Numbered from the stretch's first letter, positions 55,627-64,000 are shown. The stretch is 64,000 nucleotides of DNA from Opitutus sp. (GCA_024707325.1 JANPZY010000004.1:186001-250000), one strand, 5' to 3'. The notes: generated from the letters alone by a model not told the origin. Numbers and translations: made by a program.

Positions 55627-56263
55627 CTTGCATCACACGCGTCGCGTGGAGCCGCAGCGCACCCTCGGGATCGAGTCCCTTGGCGCGGGCCGCAGCGGTG
55701 AGTTCGAACAACATCCGGCCGAGCGTCGCTTCGTCGAGGTGTTGCGAAAGCGCGCTGACTTGGGCGGCGTCCACCACGCCGTCGACCGGCAGCGATTTCT
55801 TTTCGATCTGTTTCCAAATCGCCTCGGCAAACATCAGCGCAGGCAGCCGCGGCGGCAGGTCCTTGAAGACGCCGGCGGGCTTGACCGGACCGTTTTTCTT
55901 TTCCTGCGCCTTGATCTTCTCCCACTCGACGAGCACCTGCTCGGAGGTTTCGAGTTTGCTCGTGCCGAAAACGTGCGGATGGCGGCGGATGAGCTTCTCG
56001 TTGATGTCGCGCGCGACGTCGTCGAAGTTGAAAAAACCTTTTTCCGAAGCGATCTGCGCGTGGAAGACGACCTGGATCAACACGTCGCCCAGTTCCTCGC
56101 GCATGTGGTTCATGTCGTCGCGATCGATCGTGTCGATCAACTCGCTCACCTCGTCGATGAGGCAGCGCACGAGCGAGGCGTGCGTTTGTTCCTGATCCCA
56201 CGGACAGCCGTCGGGCGCCCGCAGGCGGGCCATGGTTTGGCGGAGGTCGTCGATCGCGCTCAT
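55592..56263 (-). CDS. mazG: MazG-family nucleoside triphosphate pyrophosphohydrolase
   Basis: 223 residues. The first helix has LRAPDGCPWDQEQTHASLVR, and EEVSEL-type metal ligands are seen as CLIDEVSELIDTI with REELGDVLIQVVFHAQIA. INEKLIRRHPHVFG and VEWEKIKAQEK complete the single MazG domain plus a helical tail. It hydrolyses NTPs/dNTPs to the monophosphates and is linked to ppGpp control and nucleotide house-cleaning. The last residues (ESKVGSTQA) are encoded by repeat array D. Confidence 0.9.
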   Translation of the reverse strand: MSAIDDLRQTMARLRAPDGCPWDQEQTHASLVRCLIDEVSELIDTIDRDDMNHMREELGDVLIQVVFHAQIASEKGFFNFDDVARDINEKLIRRHPHVFGTSKLETSEQVLVEWEKIKAQEKKNGPVKPAGVFKDLPPRLPALMFAEAIWKQIEKKSLPVDGVVDAAQVSALSQHLDEATLGRMLFELTAAARAKGLDPEGALRLHATRVMQAVESKVGSTQA

Positions 56264-56319
56264 GGCCGCGGAGCAAAGAAGTTCCGCGGCGTCACTTCAC
56301 GCCAAAAAGCAGCACAATT

Positions 56320-57468
56320 TCAGGACGGCGACCGCGCACCGAACACCCGTGTCGGACGCAGGAGCGACGCGACGAAGCGTCCGCGGCTGCGCCAGCGCTC
56401 GCGAAACTCCGCGCGTTTCTGGTGCAGCCGCACGCGCAGGCCCGAGCCGCGCAGGCCGGAAAGTTTGATCGCCTGCGACCACTCGGCCGAAGGCTCCTCG
56501 ATCGCTCGCGCGAGCAGATAAGCGATGCCGAGACTCGCTCCGAAGACCACGAGGCCGACCACGGGATCCAACCACGCCGGCGCGTGCGGAAGCAGGAGAT
56601 TCAGCAGTTTCACGCCGAACGGAAAATGGATGACATACAACGAATACGAGATGGCGCCGAGAAACACGCCCACCCGCCAGTTGCGAAACGGTCGATACAC
56701 GATCACCACCAGCGCCACCGCGCCCGCCAAGAGTTGCGGCAGCGTCGAACCGACCGCGGCGCCAAGCGAGAGCACCACGATCGCCCATGCCGTGCACTCG
56801 AGTCGCGACGCGCGCGCGGTCGCGAGATAGCAACCGCAGAAACCGAGCAGAAAATACGGGAGGTGGTGCAGCAGATCGAAGTGCGCGTGTCCGGCGGCCG
56901 CGGCGCCAATCGCGAGCGCGAACGACACTCTCCGTCCCCACTCCGACCGGGCGAAGAGCAGCGGAAACAGGAGTGAGATGAAGAGGTAGTATTTCAGCTC
57001 CACGATCAGGGTCCAGAACACGGGGTTCTCTTCGGGAATGTGCAGGTAGAACGAGCCCTTGAACAGTTCCATCCACGTGAACGGCGCCGCGCTCGACCTC
57101 ACCACCGCCACCGCGTGCGACGCCACAAACGTAAAGCCGAGCGCAACGAGATACGTGGGATGCAGCCGGATGAGACGTTTGAGCCAGAAGCGCCCAAAGT
57201 CGCGCACGCGGTAATTTCCTTTGATCAGACTGAAGGGGATGATGAAGCCCGAGATCACAAAAAACACCTGCACGCCGAGCTCACCGTAGGTCTCGAGTTC
57301 GTCGCGCCACACCGAGGGAAACGCGTAGCGAAAGTGGCAGAAGCACACCATCACGGCCGCGATGCCGCGCAGGATGTCCACGGTGGCATTGCGGTGTTTC
57401 GCGACTGCACGCGGCATGTCGGGCCGGCCGGCTGCAGCCGCAGGGCGATGATCAGAGGAAGCGCTCAT
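56320..57468 (-). CDS. acyltransferase 3 family membrane protein
   Basis: 382 residues with ~10 predicted transmembrane helices. The N-terminus is RNATVDILRGIAAVMVCFCH (the R-x-x-x-x-D-x-L-R-G-I-A signature), followed by ELGVQVFFVISGFIIPFSLI and RFWLKRLIRLHPTYLVALGF. SYSLYVIHFPFG is the late His motif. It transfers acetyl or other acyl groups to polysaccharide, lipid or peptidoglycan. No glycan gene cluster lies next to it, so the acceptor is unknown. Confidence 0.87.
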   Translation of the reverse strand: MSASSDHRPAAAAGRPDMPRAVAKHRNATVDILRGIAAVMVCFCHFRYAFPSVWRDELETYGELGVQVFFVISGFIIPFSLIKGNYRVRDFGRFWLKRLIRLHPTYLVALGFTFVASHAVAVVRSSAAPFTWMELFKGSFYLHIPEENPVFWTLIVELKYYLFISLLFPLLFARSEWGRRVSFALAIGAAAAGHAHFDLLHHLPYFLLGFCGCYLATARASRLECTAWAIVVLSLGAAVGSTLPQLLAGAVALVVIVYRPFRNWRVGVFLGAISYSLYVIHFPFGVKLLNLLLPHAPAWLDPVVGLVVFGASLGIAYLLARAIEEPSAEWSQAIKLSGLRGSGLRVRLHQKRAEFRERWRSRGRFVASLLRPTRVFGARSPS

Positions 57469-57663
57469 GCAGATACGCGCCCCGCGACTCCGTGACGATT
57501 GCGTAGTTTTTCAGCCATACTTTTGCGAGTAAGACCACCCAAGGCAGACTCGTTCTCCGCCGACAAGAGCTCGTGGGCCGAATCAGTGTTTCCCCGACTG
57601 TCCGGGCCGGGAATGGAAAAACAGGTTTACGCAAACGCGCTTCGCGTCTCTCGTGGTGCCTCC

Positions 57664-58464
57664 ATGTCCGACAAGCTCAACGAGATCATGGCCCACAAGC
57701 GGCGCGAGATCGCCCCGCTGCTCCGTCCGGTGTCCGAAGCCGAACTGAGCGCCCTCAACGCGCAATTGCCGCGCCCGCCCTCGTTTGCGGAGGCGCTGCG
57801 CCGGTCGGACGGCCGGCTCGCGGTGATCTCCGAGATCAAGCGCCGTTCGCCCTCGGCCGGCGACATCAAGGCCGGCGCATCCTCCACCGAGCAGGCGCTG
57901 CGCTACCGGGCGGCCGGGGCCGACTGTCTTTCGGTGCTGACCGACGAAAAATATTTCGGCGGCACCCTCGCCGACCTGCGCGGCGTGACCGACCTGTTTC
58001 GTGAGCAGCCGCCCGCGGTGCCCTGTTTGCGCAAAGACTTCATGGTCCATCCGCTCCAGATCGCGCAGGCGCGTGAAAACGGAGCGAGCGCCATCCTGAT
58101 CATCGTGCGCGCGCTCGATGATGAAGAGATCAAGGTCCTCTACGCCGGCGCGCAGGCCGCGGGCCTCGATGCGCTTTTCGAGATTCACAACGAGAGCGAA
58201 CTCGAGCGCGCCGTCCGCCACGGCGCGCGTATCATCGGCGTGAACAATCGCGATCTCGCGATCTTCAAGACCGACCTCGGTCTGTCCGAGCGCCTGATCC
58301 CGCAATTTCCCGAAGATGTGATCGCCGTGAGCGAAAGCGGCATCTTCACCGCCGCCGATGCCGCGCGCGCCCGCGCCTCCGGGGCACACGCCGTGCTGGT
58401 GGGCGAAGCGCTCATGAAGGCGCCGGATCCCGCGGCTTTGATCGCGGAGTTTCGCCGCGTCTGA
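57664..58464 (+). CDS. trpC: indole-3-glycerol phosphate synthase
   Basis: 266 residues from the ATG at 57664 (MSDKLNEIMAHKRREIAPLL). An ATG at 57613 and the upstream frame give non-family residues. Fourth step of tryptophan synthesis: CdRP to indole-3-glycerol phosphate. Motifs: VISEIKRRSPSAGDI, LSVLTDEKYFGG, PCLRKDFMVHPLQIAQAREN, ALFEIHNESELERA, GVNNRDLAIFKTD and AVSESGIFTAADA. It is not in a trp operon here, as is common in this group. No leader peptide rich in Trp is seen upstream, unlike aroF. Confidence 0.96.
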   Translation: MSDKLNEIMAHKRREIAPLLRPVSEAELSALNAQLPRPPSFAEALRRSDGRLAVISEIKRRSPSAGDIKAGASSTEQALRYRAAGADCLSVLTDEKYFGGTLADLRGVTDLFREQPPAVPCLRKDFMVHPLQIAQARENGASAILIIVRALDDEEIKVLYAGAQAAGLDALFEIHNESELERAVRHGARIIGVNNRDLAIFKTDLGLSERLIPQFPEDVIAVSESGIFTAADAARARASGAHAVLVGEALMKAPDPAALIAEFRRV

Positions 58465-58484
58465 TCGTTCGCGATTTTTCGTCC

Positions 58485-59312
58485 ATGCCGCTCACGCCGT
58501 CCGCCACGCGCGATCTGCTCGCGAAACTCGGTCACCAGCCGAAGCGTTTCCTCGGGCAAAATTTTCTGGTCGATGGCAACATCGTCCGAAAATCGCTCGA
58601 ACTCGCCGACGTGCGCGCGGGCGACACGATCGTCGAGGTCGGCCCCGGACTCGGCACGCTCACGTCTGCGTTGCTCGAAACGGGCGCCGAGGTTTGGGCG
58701 GTCGAAAAGGACCGCACGCTGCATGCGCATCTCGGCGAATCGCTCGCGCCACGGTTTCCTGAGAAATTTCATCTGCTGGAAGGCGACGCCGTGGAGAGTC
58801 CGCGCGCCGCTCTGCCCGACGCGCGCGCGTCGGCTGGCTTCAAGATCGTCGCGAATCTCCCCTACGCCATCGCCACGCCGTGGCTCGACGAGATTCTCGC
58901 CGGTCCGCTGCCCGAGCGCATGGTGCTCATGCTCCAGCAGGAAGCCGCGCAGCGCTACGTGGCCCAGCCGGGCACGAAGTCGTTCGGCGCCATCTCGATC
59001 TTTCTCCAATCGGCCTACGCCGTCGCACCGGGTCATCGCGTCGATGGCAGCTGTTTCTTTCCGAAGCCCGACGTCGAATCGTATCTGCTCCACCTCGTGC
59101 GGAAACCCGAACCGTTTGTGTTCTCGGCTGAAACCAAGTCCGTGATTCGGGCGTGCTTCCAGCAGCGTCGCAAACAGATCGCCGGCTTGTTGCGCGGTCG
59201 TCTCGCCGACGGCGGCGCAGCATGGCTCGAGGTGCTGGCACGCGCGGGACTGCCGCCGCAGACGCGTCCCGAAGCGATCCCCACGGAACTTTGGCAATCG
59301 CTGCGGGTTTGA
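58485..59312 (+). CDS. rsmA: 16S rRNA dimethyladenosine transferase
   Basis: 275 residues. Dimethylates A1518 and A1519 of 16S rRNA. QPKRFLGQNFLVDGNIV at the N-terminus, VEVGPGLGTLTSALLETGAE for the SAM site and the NLPY motif in IVANLPYAIATP are diagnostic. The C-terminal helical domain has RACFQQRRKQIAGLLRGRL. It starts 20 bp after trpC, in the same direction. Confidence 0.96.
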   Translation: MPLTPSATRDLLAKLGHQPKRFLGQNFLVDGNIVRKSLELADVRAGDTIVEVGPGLGTLTSALLETGAEVWAVEKDRTLHAHLGESLAPRFPEKFHLLEGDAVESPRAALPDARASAGFKIVANLPYAIATPWLDEILAGPLPERMVLMLQQEAAQRYVAQPGTKSFGAISIFLQSAYAVAPGHRVDGSCFFPKPDVESYLLHLVRKPEPFVFSAETKSVIRACFQQRRKQIAGLLRGRLADGGAAWLEVLARAGLPPQTRPEAIPTELWQSLRV

Positions 59313-59360
59313 ACCGACACCGAGCCTCGTATCCATTTCACCGTGGTGTTCGCAGCAGTG

Positions 59361-60062
59361 ATGAATTTTGTTCGGCGCTTGCTCCCGGTGCTCGCGGTTT
59401 CCGCGGCCGCGATCGCTGACGCGCAAACGCCTCTCGCGCCGGGTCCGCTCAACGGTCGCGTGCAGGGCCACACCTACGTCGCGCCCGAGGGCCTGTTTCG
59501 CGTGCCGCTGCCGGTGCTCGCCGAACTCGGCGGGCGCATCACCGACACGGCGAACTCGGTGACCTTCATCGACGACTTCAACTACGTCTTCACGATCGCG
59601 TGGGTGGAAATCTCGCCGGAGCGAAAGCGCGAGCTCGAGACCGGTTCGATGCGCGAGTTTCTCACCACGTTCTTCGCGAATCAGGTCATGCCGGATTTTC
59701 AGGCGGCGTTTCGCGGCGCGCAGGCGGAGAGCGCCCGCTACGCGCCCGGCATCTACGACGCCGCGCTGCTCGTCTACACGCTGCTGCCCGGCGGCTCGAT
59801 GTTCAGCCACAAGCTCACGTTCGTGAGCCCCAACGAAACGATTCCCGACGCGAAGCGCGGCAACCTCGTCGTCGTGCGCGAGGGCTACATTTTCATCCTG
59901 AGCACCGAGATCGTTGAACGCGTGCTCGAGCGCCGCACCTACTCGCTCACGAAGGAGGAGGAAAACGACATCCTGCGTCGCCGCCTCGTCGAGATGCTCG
60001 GCAAAATGGAGTTCGCGCCGAAGCCCGATCAGGGCGACACGCCTCCGCCGCCCACGCCATGA
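59361..60062 (+). CDS. secreted protein of unknown function
   Basis: 233 residues. Signal peptide ~1-21 (MNFVRRLLPVLAVSAAAIAD). The mature part contains VAPEGLFRVPLPVLAELGG, VTFIDDFNYVFTIAWVEIS and FVSPNETIPDAKRGNLVVVR, and reads as one alpha/beta domain with no Cys and no catalytic motif. The C-terminus is Pro-rich (GDTPPPPTP). I do not recognise the family. Its stop overlaps the following GNAT start by 4 nt (ATGA), and it follows rsmA by 48 bp. Confidence 0.65.
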   Translation: MNFVRRLLPVLAVSAAAIADAQTPLAPGPLNGRVQGHTYVAPEGLFRVPLPVLAELGGRITDTANSVTFIDDFNYVFTIAWVEISPERKRELETGSMREFLTTFFANQVMPDFQAAFRGAQAESARYAPGIYDAALLVYTLLPGGSMFSHKLTFVSPNETIPDAKRGNLVVVREGYIFILSTEIVERVLERRTYSLTKEEENDILRRRLVEMLGKMEFAPKPDQGDTPPPPTP

Positions 60063-60556
60063 AGCTTCGTCCCGCCGAAGAGCGCGATCTGCCTGCAATC
60101 GTCGCGATCTACAACGCCACCATTCCCGGTCGCATGGTCACCGCCGATCTCGAGCCCGTGACCGTCGAAAGCCGGCGGCCGTGGCTGCAGGCGCACGCCC
60201 CCGCGAAACGTCCGGTGTTCGTGCTCGAGGACGCGTCCGGCGCCGTCATCGCGTGGCTGAGTTTCGACACGTTTTATCCGCGCGCCGCTTACGACGGCAC
60301 CGCGATGATCGCGATCTACGTCGACGAAAACCACCGTCGGCACGGCATCGGACGCCATTTGCTCACCGACGCGATCGCGCGCGCGCCGCAACTCGGATTG
60401 CACACGCTGCTCGGCTACATTTTTGCGCACAACGAACCGAGCCTGAAACTCTTCGCCGCGTTCGGCTTCGAGCGCTGGGCACACCTGCCGCGCGTCGCGA
60501 CGCTCGACGGCAACGAGCGCGATTTGATCATCGTCGGCAAACGGATCGCGAGCTGA
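60059..60556 (+). CDS. GNAT-family N-acetyltransferase, phosphinothricin acetyltransferase-like
   Basis: 165 residues. MKLRPAEERDLPAIVAIYNA is the start of PAT/MnaT-type GNATs. FVLEDASGAVIAWLSFDTFY, VDENHRRHGIGRHLLTDAIA (acetyl-CoA pyrophosphate loop RRHGIG) and NEPSLKLFAAFGFERWAHLP follow. Such enzymes acetylate phosphinothricin, methionine sulfoximine or related amino acids. Its start overlaps the upstream gene by 4 nt. Confidence 0.88.
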   Translation: MKLRPAEERDLPAIVAIYNATIPGRMVTADLEPVTVESRRPWLQAHAPAKRPVFVLEDASGAVIAWLSFDTFYPRAAYDGTAMIAIYVDENHRRHGIGRHLLTDAIARAPQLGLHTLLGYIFAHNEPSLKLFAAFGFERWAHLPRVATLDGNERDLIIVGKRIAS

Positions 60557-60628
60557 GCGCGTCGGCAGCGTTTTTGCGGTGCCCTGCCAGGATGCACTCC
60601 GCGTCAGCGGCTTCGGAGACCGCTGTAT

Positions 60629-60655
60629 TGATTCTTCGCTGCGCTCAGAACGACA
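60629..60655. repeat. single arm of the ATTCTGAGCGAAGCGAAG-type repeat
   Basis: GATTCTTCGCTGCGCTCAG followed by AACGAC matches the right arm of 54475-54500 with a few changes; no partner arm follows. The rest of 60557-60788 holds no gene that I can support. Confidence 0.45.
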
Positions 60656-60788
60656 AGAGGCGCGTCGCGCGTTACGCGGTGTGGACGGCTCTCCGGGCCA
60701 TCCGCACTGGGGACGCGACGCTCTTCGTCGCGACATGCGCTCCAACCGCAGCGAGGGCGCCGCGGCCCCAGAACCGAGCGGATTCAGC

Positions 60789-60917
60789 AAAGTAACCTAA
60801 TAGGTTACTTTGTGGTGGAGCCCGGCGTCCCCGCCGGGCTGTCCGGTATGCGCGCACGCACTGTCGCTTCCGTGTGCGCATGCACAAAAAACCCGCCGGG
60901 GACGGCGGGTTCCACCT
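60789..60917 (-). repeat. ~120-bp repeat element, copy 1 (downstream of xylB)
   Basis: Order of parts: a perfect 11-bp palindrome (AAAGTAACCTA and TAGGTTACTTT, one base apart, 60789-60811), a hairpin AGCCCGGCG-TCCC-CGCCGGGCT, a variable CGCG-rich stretch, then the terminator hairpin and GTTCCACCT. The same order and most of the sequence recur at 62763-62882 in the same orientation. The two copies bracket xylB. Confidence 0.75.
60886..60911 (-). terminator. rho-independent terminator of xylB
   Basis: On the minus strand AACCCGCCG-TCCC-CGGCGGGTT (9-bp stem, 60911-60890) is followed by a run of six Ts. It lies 28 bp after the xylB stop and is part of repeat element copy 1. Confidence 0.88.
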
Positions 60918-60938
60918 ACATTTCGCCGAAGCGAAAAC

Positions 60939-62453
60939 TCAGGCGAGCTTGCGTTGCGCGGGGAAGACCGGGCGCAGCGCGAGACTGAGCTGATCCTGCA
61001 GCGCCTGCAGCTCGCGGTATTTCGCGACGTTGGCCTTGATCGGTTGCGTGCGCGTGGCCTCGTTGACGGCGACGACCTTCTTCGTGAGGTCGCTCAGCTT
61101 GGTCTTCTTCTTGCCCTCGCGCAGCGCCACGCACCAGGCGGCCTGAAGCGCGCCGCCGAGCGCCGCGCCTTCGTCTTCCATCATCGCGACGACGGGCACG
61201 CCAAACACGTCGGCCATGATCTGGCGCCACACCGACGACTTGGCGCCGCCGCCGGTCACGCGGATTTCCTTGGCCTTCACGCCGAGTGCGGCGAGACGGC
61301 GCAGACCGTAGTTCATCCCCATCGTCACGCCTTCCATCGCGGCGCGCGCGATGTAGCCGGAGTTGAAAGTCTTCTGGGTGAGGCCGAGCAACACGCCCGA
61401 GCCCGCCGGCACATTCGGCGTGCGTTCGCCCGCGAGATACGGGAGGCACACGAGTCCGCCCGCTCCCGCCGGAGCGGCCGAAACCGCGGCGTTGAGGGCG
61501 AGGTGATCCTGGCCGAAGAGCGCACGAATCTGCTCGGTGACCGTGGTCACGTTCATCGTGCACAGGAGCGGCAGCCAGCCGCCCGTGGACGAGCAGAACG
61601 CCGCGATCTCGCCCTGCGGATCGATGACCGGCTTCGACGCAAACGCGTAGATCGTGCCGCTCGTGCCGAAGCTCGCGGTGACGACGCCCGGCGACACGTT
61701 GCCCGTGCCGATCGCGCCCATCATGTTGTCACCGCCGCCGGCGCTGACCACGACTTCGCCGGTGAAGCCATAGCGCTCCGCGAGTTCGGGGCGCAGCACG
61801 CCCGCGGCCTCGTGCGATTGCGAGATCGGCGGCAGCCAGTCGGCAAGCTTCGGATCGATTGCCTTGATGACGTCCTTGGACCACGTGCGCTTGCGCACGT
61901 CCATCAGCGCGGTGCCCGACGCGTCGCCGAACTCCATGAAGTAGTTTCCGGTGAGGAAAAAGTTCAGGTAGTCGTGCGGCAGCAGCACGTGGCGCAGCTT
62001 CTTGAAGTTCGCCGGCTCGTTGCGCTTGAGCCACAGAATCTTCGGGGCGGTGAAACCGGGGAGGATGAGATTGCCCGTCTTGCGGATCGCCGCCTTTTCG
62101 CCGCCGAGCTTCTTCGTGATGATCGCGCACTCCTCGGTCGTGCTCGTGTCGCACCAGAGTTTGGCGGGACGAATCACGTCGCCGTTTTCATCGAGCGGCA
62201 CGAAACCGTGCTGCTGGCCGGAGACGCCGATGCCGCGCACGCGCGAACCGTCGATCTTGCCCGCGACATCGGAGAGCACCGCGTCGAGCGCCGCAGTCCA
62301 GTCGTGCGGGTGCTGCTCCATGTGGCCGACGGGCAAACCGTCGATCAACTTGTGCGGCGCGCGCGCTTCCGCGACGACGGTATTGGTGTCAAGGTCGACG
62401 ACGACCGCTTTGACGCTCTGAGTGCCGGAATCGATACCGATGAAGAGGCTCAT
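60939..62453 (-). CDS. xylB: xylulokinase
   Basis: 504 residues, FGGY family. Phosphorylates D-xylulose at C5 with ATP. The N-terminal phosphate-binding loop is MSLFIGIDSGTQSVKAVVVD, the family signature segments are GVSGQQHGFVPLDENG and KLWCDTSTTEE, and the second is VVSAGGGDNMMGAIGTGNVS. The ATPase end has RVTGGGAKSSVWRQIMADVF and GAALGGALQAAW. The xylose isomerase and transporter genes are not in the window. The gene sits between two direct repeats of ~120 bp and ends in a strong terminator. Confidence 0.93.
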   Translation of the reverse strand: MSLFIGIDSGTQSVKAVVVDLDTNTVVAEARAPHKLIDGLPVGHMEQHPHDWTAALDAVLSDVAGKIDGSRVRGIGVSGQQHGFVPLDENGDVIRPAKLWCDTSTTEECAIITKKLGGEKAAIRKTGNLILPGFTAPKILWLKRNEPANFKKLRHVLLPHDYLNFFLTGNYFMEFGDASGTALMDVRKRTWSKDVIKAIDPKLADWLPPISQSHEAAGVLRPELAERYGFTGEVVVSAGGGDNMMGAIGTGNVSPGVVTASFGTSGTIYAFASKPVIDPQGEIAAFCSSTGGWLPLLCTMNVTTVTEQIRALFGQDHLALNAAVSAAPAGAGGLVCLPYLAGERTPNVPAGSGVLLGLTQKTFNSGYIARAAMEGVTMGMNYGLRRLAALGVKAKEIRVTGGGAKSSVWRQIMADVFGVPVVAMMEDEGAALGGALQAAWCVALREGKKKTKLSDLTKKVVAVNEATRTQPIKANVAKYRELQALQDQLSLALRPVFPAQRKLA

Positions 62454-62519
62454 GGGGTGAAAGCGCCCACGATGGAAAGCCCCCGCCCCGGCGGCAAAAC
62501 GAAAAGCATGCTAACGAGT

Positions 62520-62739
62520 GAACCGACTCGAGCCGCACACGGACGCGACACGCTGCGGATCGTGGCGCGACATGGGACGGACCTTCGTGCATCCATGGCT
62601 GAACATGCGTGCGACCTTGCACGAACATGGGCGCGATCGTGTCCGGACCTTCGTGCGATCGTGTGCGGATGTGGTCGTGATCAGGTCCGGACCGTCGTGC
62701 GACGTGGGACGCACCTTGGCGCGACGTCGGACGCCGCGG
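62520..62739 (-). repeat. 11-bp-period repeat array E (20 units), upstream of xylB
   Basis: 20 units of 11 bp keep phase over 220 bp, for example GGACGGACCTT, CGTGCGACCTT, GTCCGGACCTT, CGTGCGATCGT and GGACGCACCTT. Read on the minus strand the units match AAGGTGCGTCC and CACGTCGCACG, the same sense as arrays next to other genes. It is the longest array here and is the only one placed before a gene start (67 bp from the xylB ATG). Confidence 0.72.
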
Positions 62740-62762
62740 CTCTAGGGCCATCGGAGTTCCAC

Positions 62763-62882
62763 AAAGTAACCCAATAGGTTACTTTGTGGTGGAGCCCGGC
62801 GTCCTCGTCGGGCTGTTCCGTGGGCGCATGCTCCTCGGCCTGCGCGTGCATAAAAAACCCGCCGGGGACGGCGGGTTCCACC
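62763..62882 (-). repeat. ~120-bp repeat element, copy 2
   Basis: Second copy of the element at 60789-60917 with the same order: palindrome AAAGTAACC/GGTTACTTT, AGCCCGGCG hairpin, variable stretch, terminator, GTTCCACCT. The hairpin loop differs (TCCTCGTCG instead of TCCCCGCCG). It lies between array E and the end of the peptidase gene. Confidence 0.75.
62852..62877 (-). terminator. rho-independent terminator of the M29 peptidase gene
   Basis: On the minus strand the same 9-bp stem AACCCGCCG-TCCC-CGGCGGGTT (62877-62856) with six following Ts, 41 bp after the peptidase stop. Confidence 0.85.
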
Positions 62883-62918
62883 TGTCGCTGGGTTCCACCT
62901 GTCGCTTGGTGTGGCGTC

Positions 62919-64000
62919 TTACTTCTTCGACTTCCCGAGCAGGTAATCGGGATTCAGTTTCTGCAGCGCCGTCGGGACGAAGAGGCCGTCTTTGCGGACG
63001 AGTTTGCCGTCGAAGTAAATTTCGCCGCCGCCGTATTCTGGGCGCTGGATGCAGACCATGTCCCAGTGCACCTGGGATTTGTTGCCATTGCCGTAGGTGT
63101 CGTAGGCCTGGCCCGGAGTGAAGTGGAAGGAGCCGGCGATCTTCTCGTCGAAGAGAATGTCGCGCATCGGCTGCAGAATGTGCGGATTGAAGCCGAGGGC
63201 GAACTCGCCGATGTAGCGCGCGCCGGGATCGCTATCGAGAATCTCGTTGAGGCGTTTGGTGTTGTTCGACGTGGCCTCGACGATCTTGCCGGCTTTGAAG
63301 ACGAGGCGGATGTTGTCGAACGAGGTGCCGAGATAAACCGTGGGCGCGTTGTATTGGATCACGCCTTCGACGGAGTCCTTCACCGGGCAGGAAAACACTT
63401 CGCCGTCGGGGATGTTGCGCTGACCGCCGCACGGGCACGCGGGAATGCCCTTGATCGAGAAGCGCAGATCGGTGCCTGGGCCTTTGATGTGCACGCGATC
63501 CGTGCGATCCATGAGCGCCTTCAGGGCCTTCATGCCGGGGATCATGCGGCTGTAGTCGAGCGTGCAGACGCGGAAGTAAAAATCCTCGAACGCCTCCGTG
63601 CTCATGGCCGCCTGCTGCGCCATCGCGGACGACGGCCAGCGGAGCACGACCCACTTCGTCTTGCCCACGCGATAATCGAGCACGGGTTTCATGAGCCGCG
63701 CGATGAGCTGGACCTTCGAAGCCGGCACGTCGCTTGACTCGAAGATATTGTCGGAGCCGCGCAGCGCGATGTAGGCATCCATTTTTTGCATACGCGCGAG
63801 TTCGACCGCGGCGTGCGGCGCGTATTGGGCCTCTTCGGCACCGAGCGCGAGCTCGCGCGTGACACGAGCGTGATTGAGATTGACCAGCGGATGCGCGCCG
63901 CGCGCGCGAACGGCGCGGATCAGAGCGATCACCATCGCGTCGGGCACGTCGAACGCATCGATGAGGACGCGCTCGCCTTTCTTGAGCGCAGTCGAGAATC
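62919..64000 (-). CDS. M29 family aminopeptidase, 5' part cut by the window edge
   Basis: The frame stays open to the window edge ([18 protein letters not shown] precedes the apparent GTG start at 63947), so the N-terminus is missing. About 360 residues are visible. Thermophilic-type M29 features: [28 protein letters not shown] (metal Glu), [12 protein letters not shown] (second Glu), [20 protein letters not shown] (His) and [10 protein letters not shown] (His/Asp). It releases N-terminal residues from peptides in the cytoplasm with Co/Zn/Mg. The C-terminus ends in [20 protein letters not shown]. It ends in its own terminator. Confidence 0.9.
   Translation of the reverse strand, partial: FSTALKKGERVLIDAFDVPDAMVIALIRAVRARGAHPLVNLNHARVTRELALGAEEAQYAPHAAVELARMQKMDAYIALRGSDNIFESSDVPASKVQLIARLMKPVLDYRVGKTKWVVLRWPSSAMAQQAAMSTEAFEDFYFRVCTLDYSRMIPGMKALKALMDRTDRVHIKGPGTDLRFSIKGIPACPCGGQRNIPDGEVFSCPVKDSVEGVIQYNAPTVYLGTSFDNIRLVFKAGKIVEATSNNTKRLNEILDSDPGARYIGEFALGFNPHILQPMRDILFDEKIAGSFHFTPGQAYDTYGNGNKSQVHWDMVCIQRPEYGGGEIYFDGKLVRKDGLFVPTALQKLNPDYLLGKSKK

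Noticed and set aside
58185..60098. 637-codon reading frame antisense to trpC/rsmA
   Set aside because: Shadow frame across three well-supported plus-strand genes.
62389..62751. 120-codon minus-strand frame over array E (with similar peptides over the other arrays)
   Set aside because: The repeated peptide pattern is a by-product of the 11-bp period read through a 66-bp cycle; starts and stops differ at each locus.

Overview
The window looks like chromosome of a high-GC Verrucomicrobiota bacterium, most likely close to Opitutaceae. The reasons are a VPEP-type PEP-CTERM protein, secreted Ig/RCC1 proteins, two TonB-type energy systems of a Gram-negative envelope, an IS66 remnant of the kind I associate with this group, and many long intergenic palindromes. 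This placement rests on gene content only; no rRNA gene is present.

Layout. 0-6 kb: end of a DUF1796-like gene and a ~1,850-residue secreted metzincin/Ig/RCC1 protein. 6-10.5 kb: secreted GH13 amylase and a TPR-sialyltransferase-like protein. 10.6-13 kb: tRNA-Ala(GGC) and a TolQ-TolR-TolA/TonB operon. 13-17.3 kb: PfkB kinase, tmk, holB, MATE exporter. 17.3-17.9 kb: repeat-rich gap. 17.9-24.6 kb: esterase, mutS, J-domain protein, flavin monooxygenase, hydrolase. 24.6-25.8 kb: graveyard of a reverse transcriptase and an IS66 element. 25.8-29.3 kb: PEP-CTERM protein and a phosphodiesterase-like/TPR/GNAT fusion. 29.6-34.5 kb: trhO, ECF sigma factor, DUF1398, a HigBA toxin-antitoxin pair, MFS exporter. 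34.7-39.5 kb: DAHP synthase behind a newly recognised aromatic attenuator, then a five-PAS histidine kinase with its receiver. 39.7-46.7 kb: RluA, TonB, Maf, methyltransferase, MarR, a Cys/Met PLP enzyme, a hibernation factor, and an aldo/keto-reductase-like protein without its tetrad. 46.8-54.4 kb: nadE, a small membrane protein coupled to hemL, an S55 peptidase and its beta-propeller-like neighbour. 54.5-60.6 kb: xerC/D, mazG, acyltransferase, trpC, rsmA, a secreted protein, a GNAT. 60.6-64 kb: xylB between ~120-bp direct repeats, and an M29 aminopeptidase cut by the window edge.

Three signals stand out. First, an upstream peptide with eight aromatic codons in 28, followed by mutually exclusive antiterminator and terminator hairpins, precedes the DAHP synthase gene and is a textbook-style attenuator. 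Second, degenerate arrays with a strict 11-bp period sit at or just after gene ends at five loci, in an orientation that follows the adjacent gene. Third, eleven single-base indels, mostly in runs of 4-6 identical bases, split seven otherwise well-conserved genes. This points to sequencing or assembly error more than to decay, so I annotate those genes at full length.

Other intergenic space is filled by several families of long inverted repeats (CACGGAAGCAC-, CACAGAGG-, GCAAAGACGCGAAG-, CACGAAAGGACGAAA- and ATTCTGAGCGAAGCGAAG-type).
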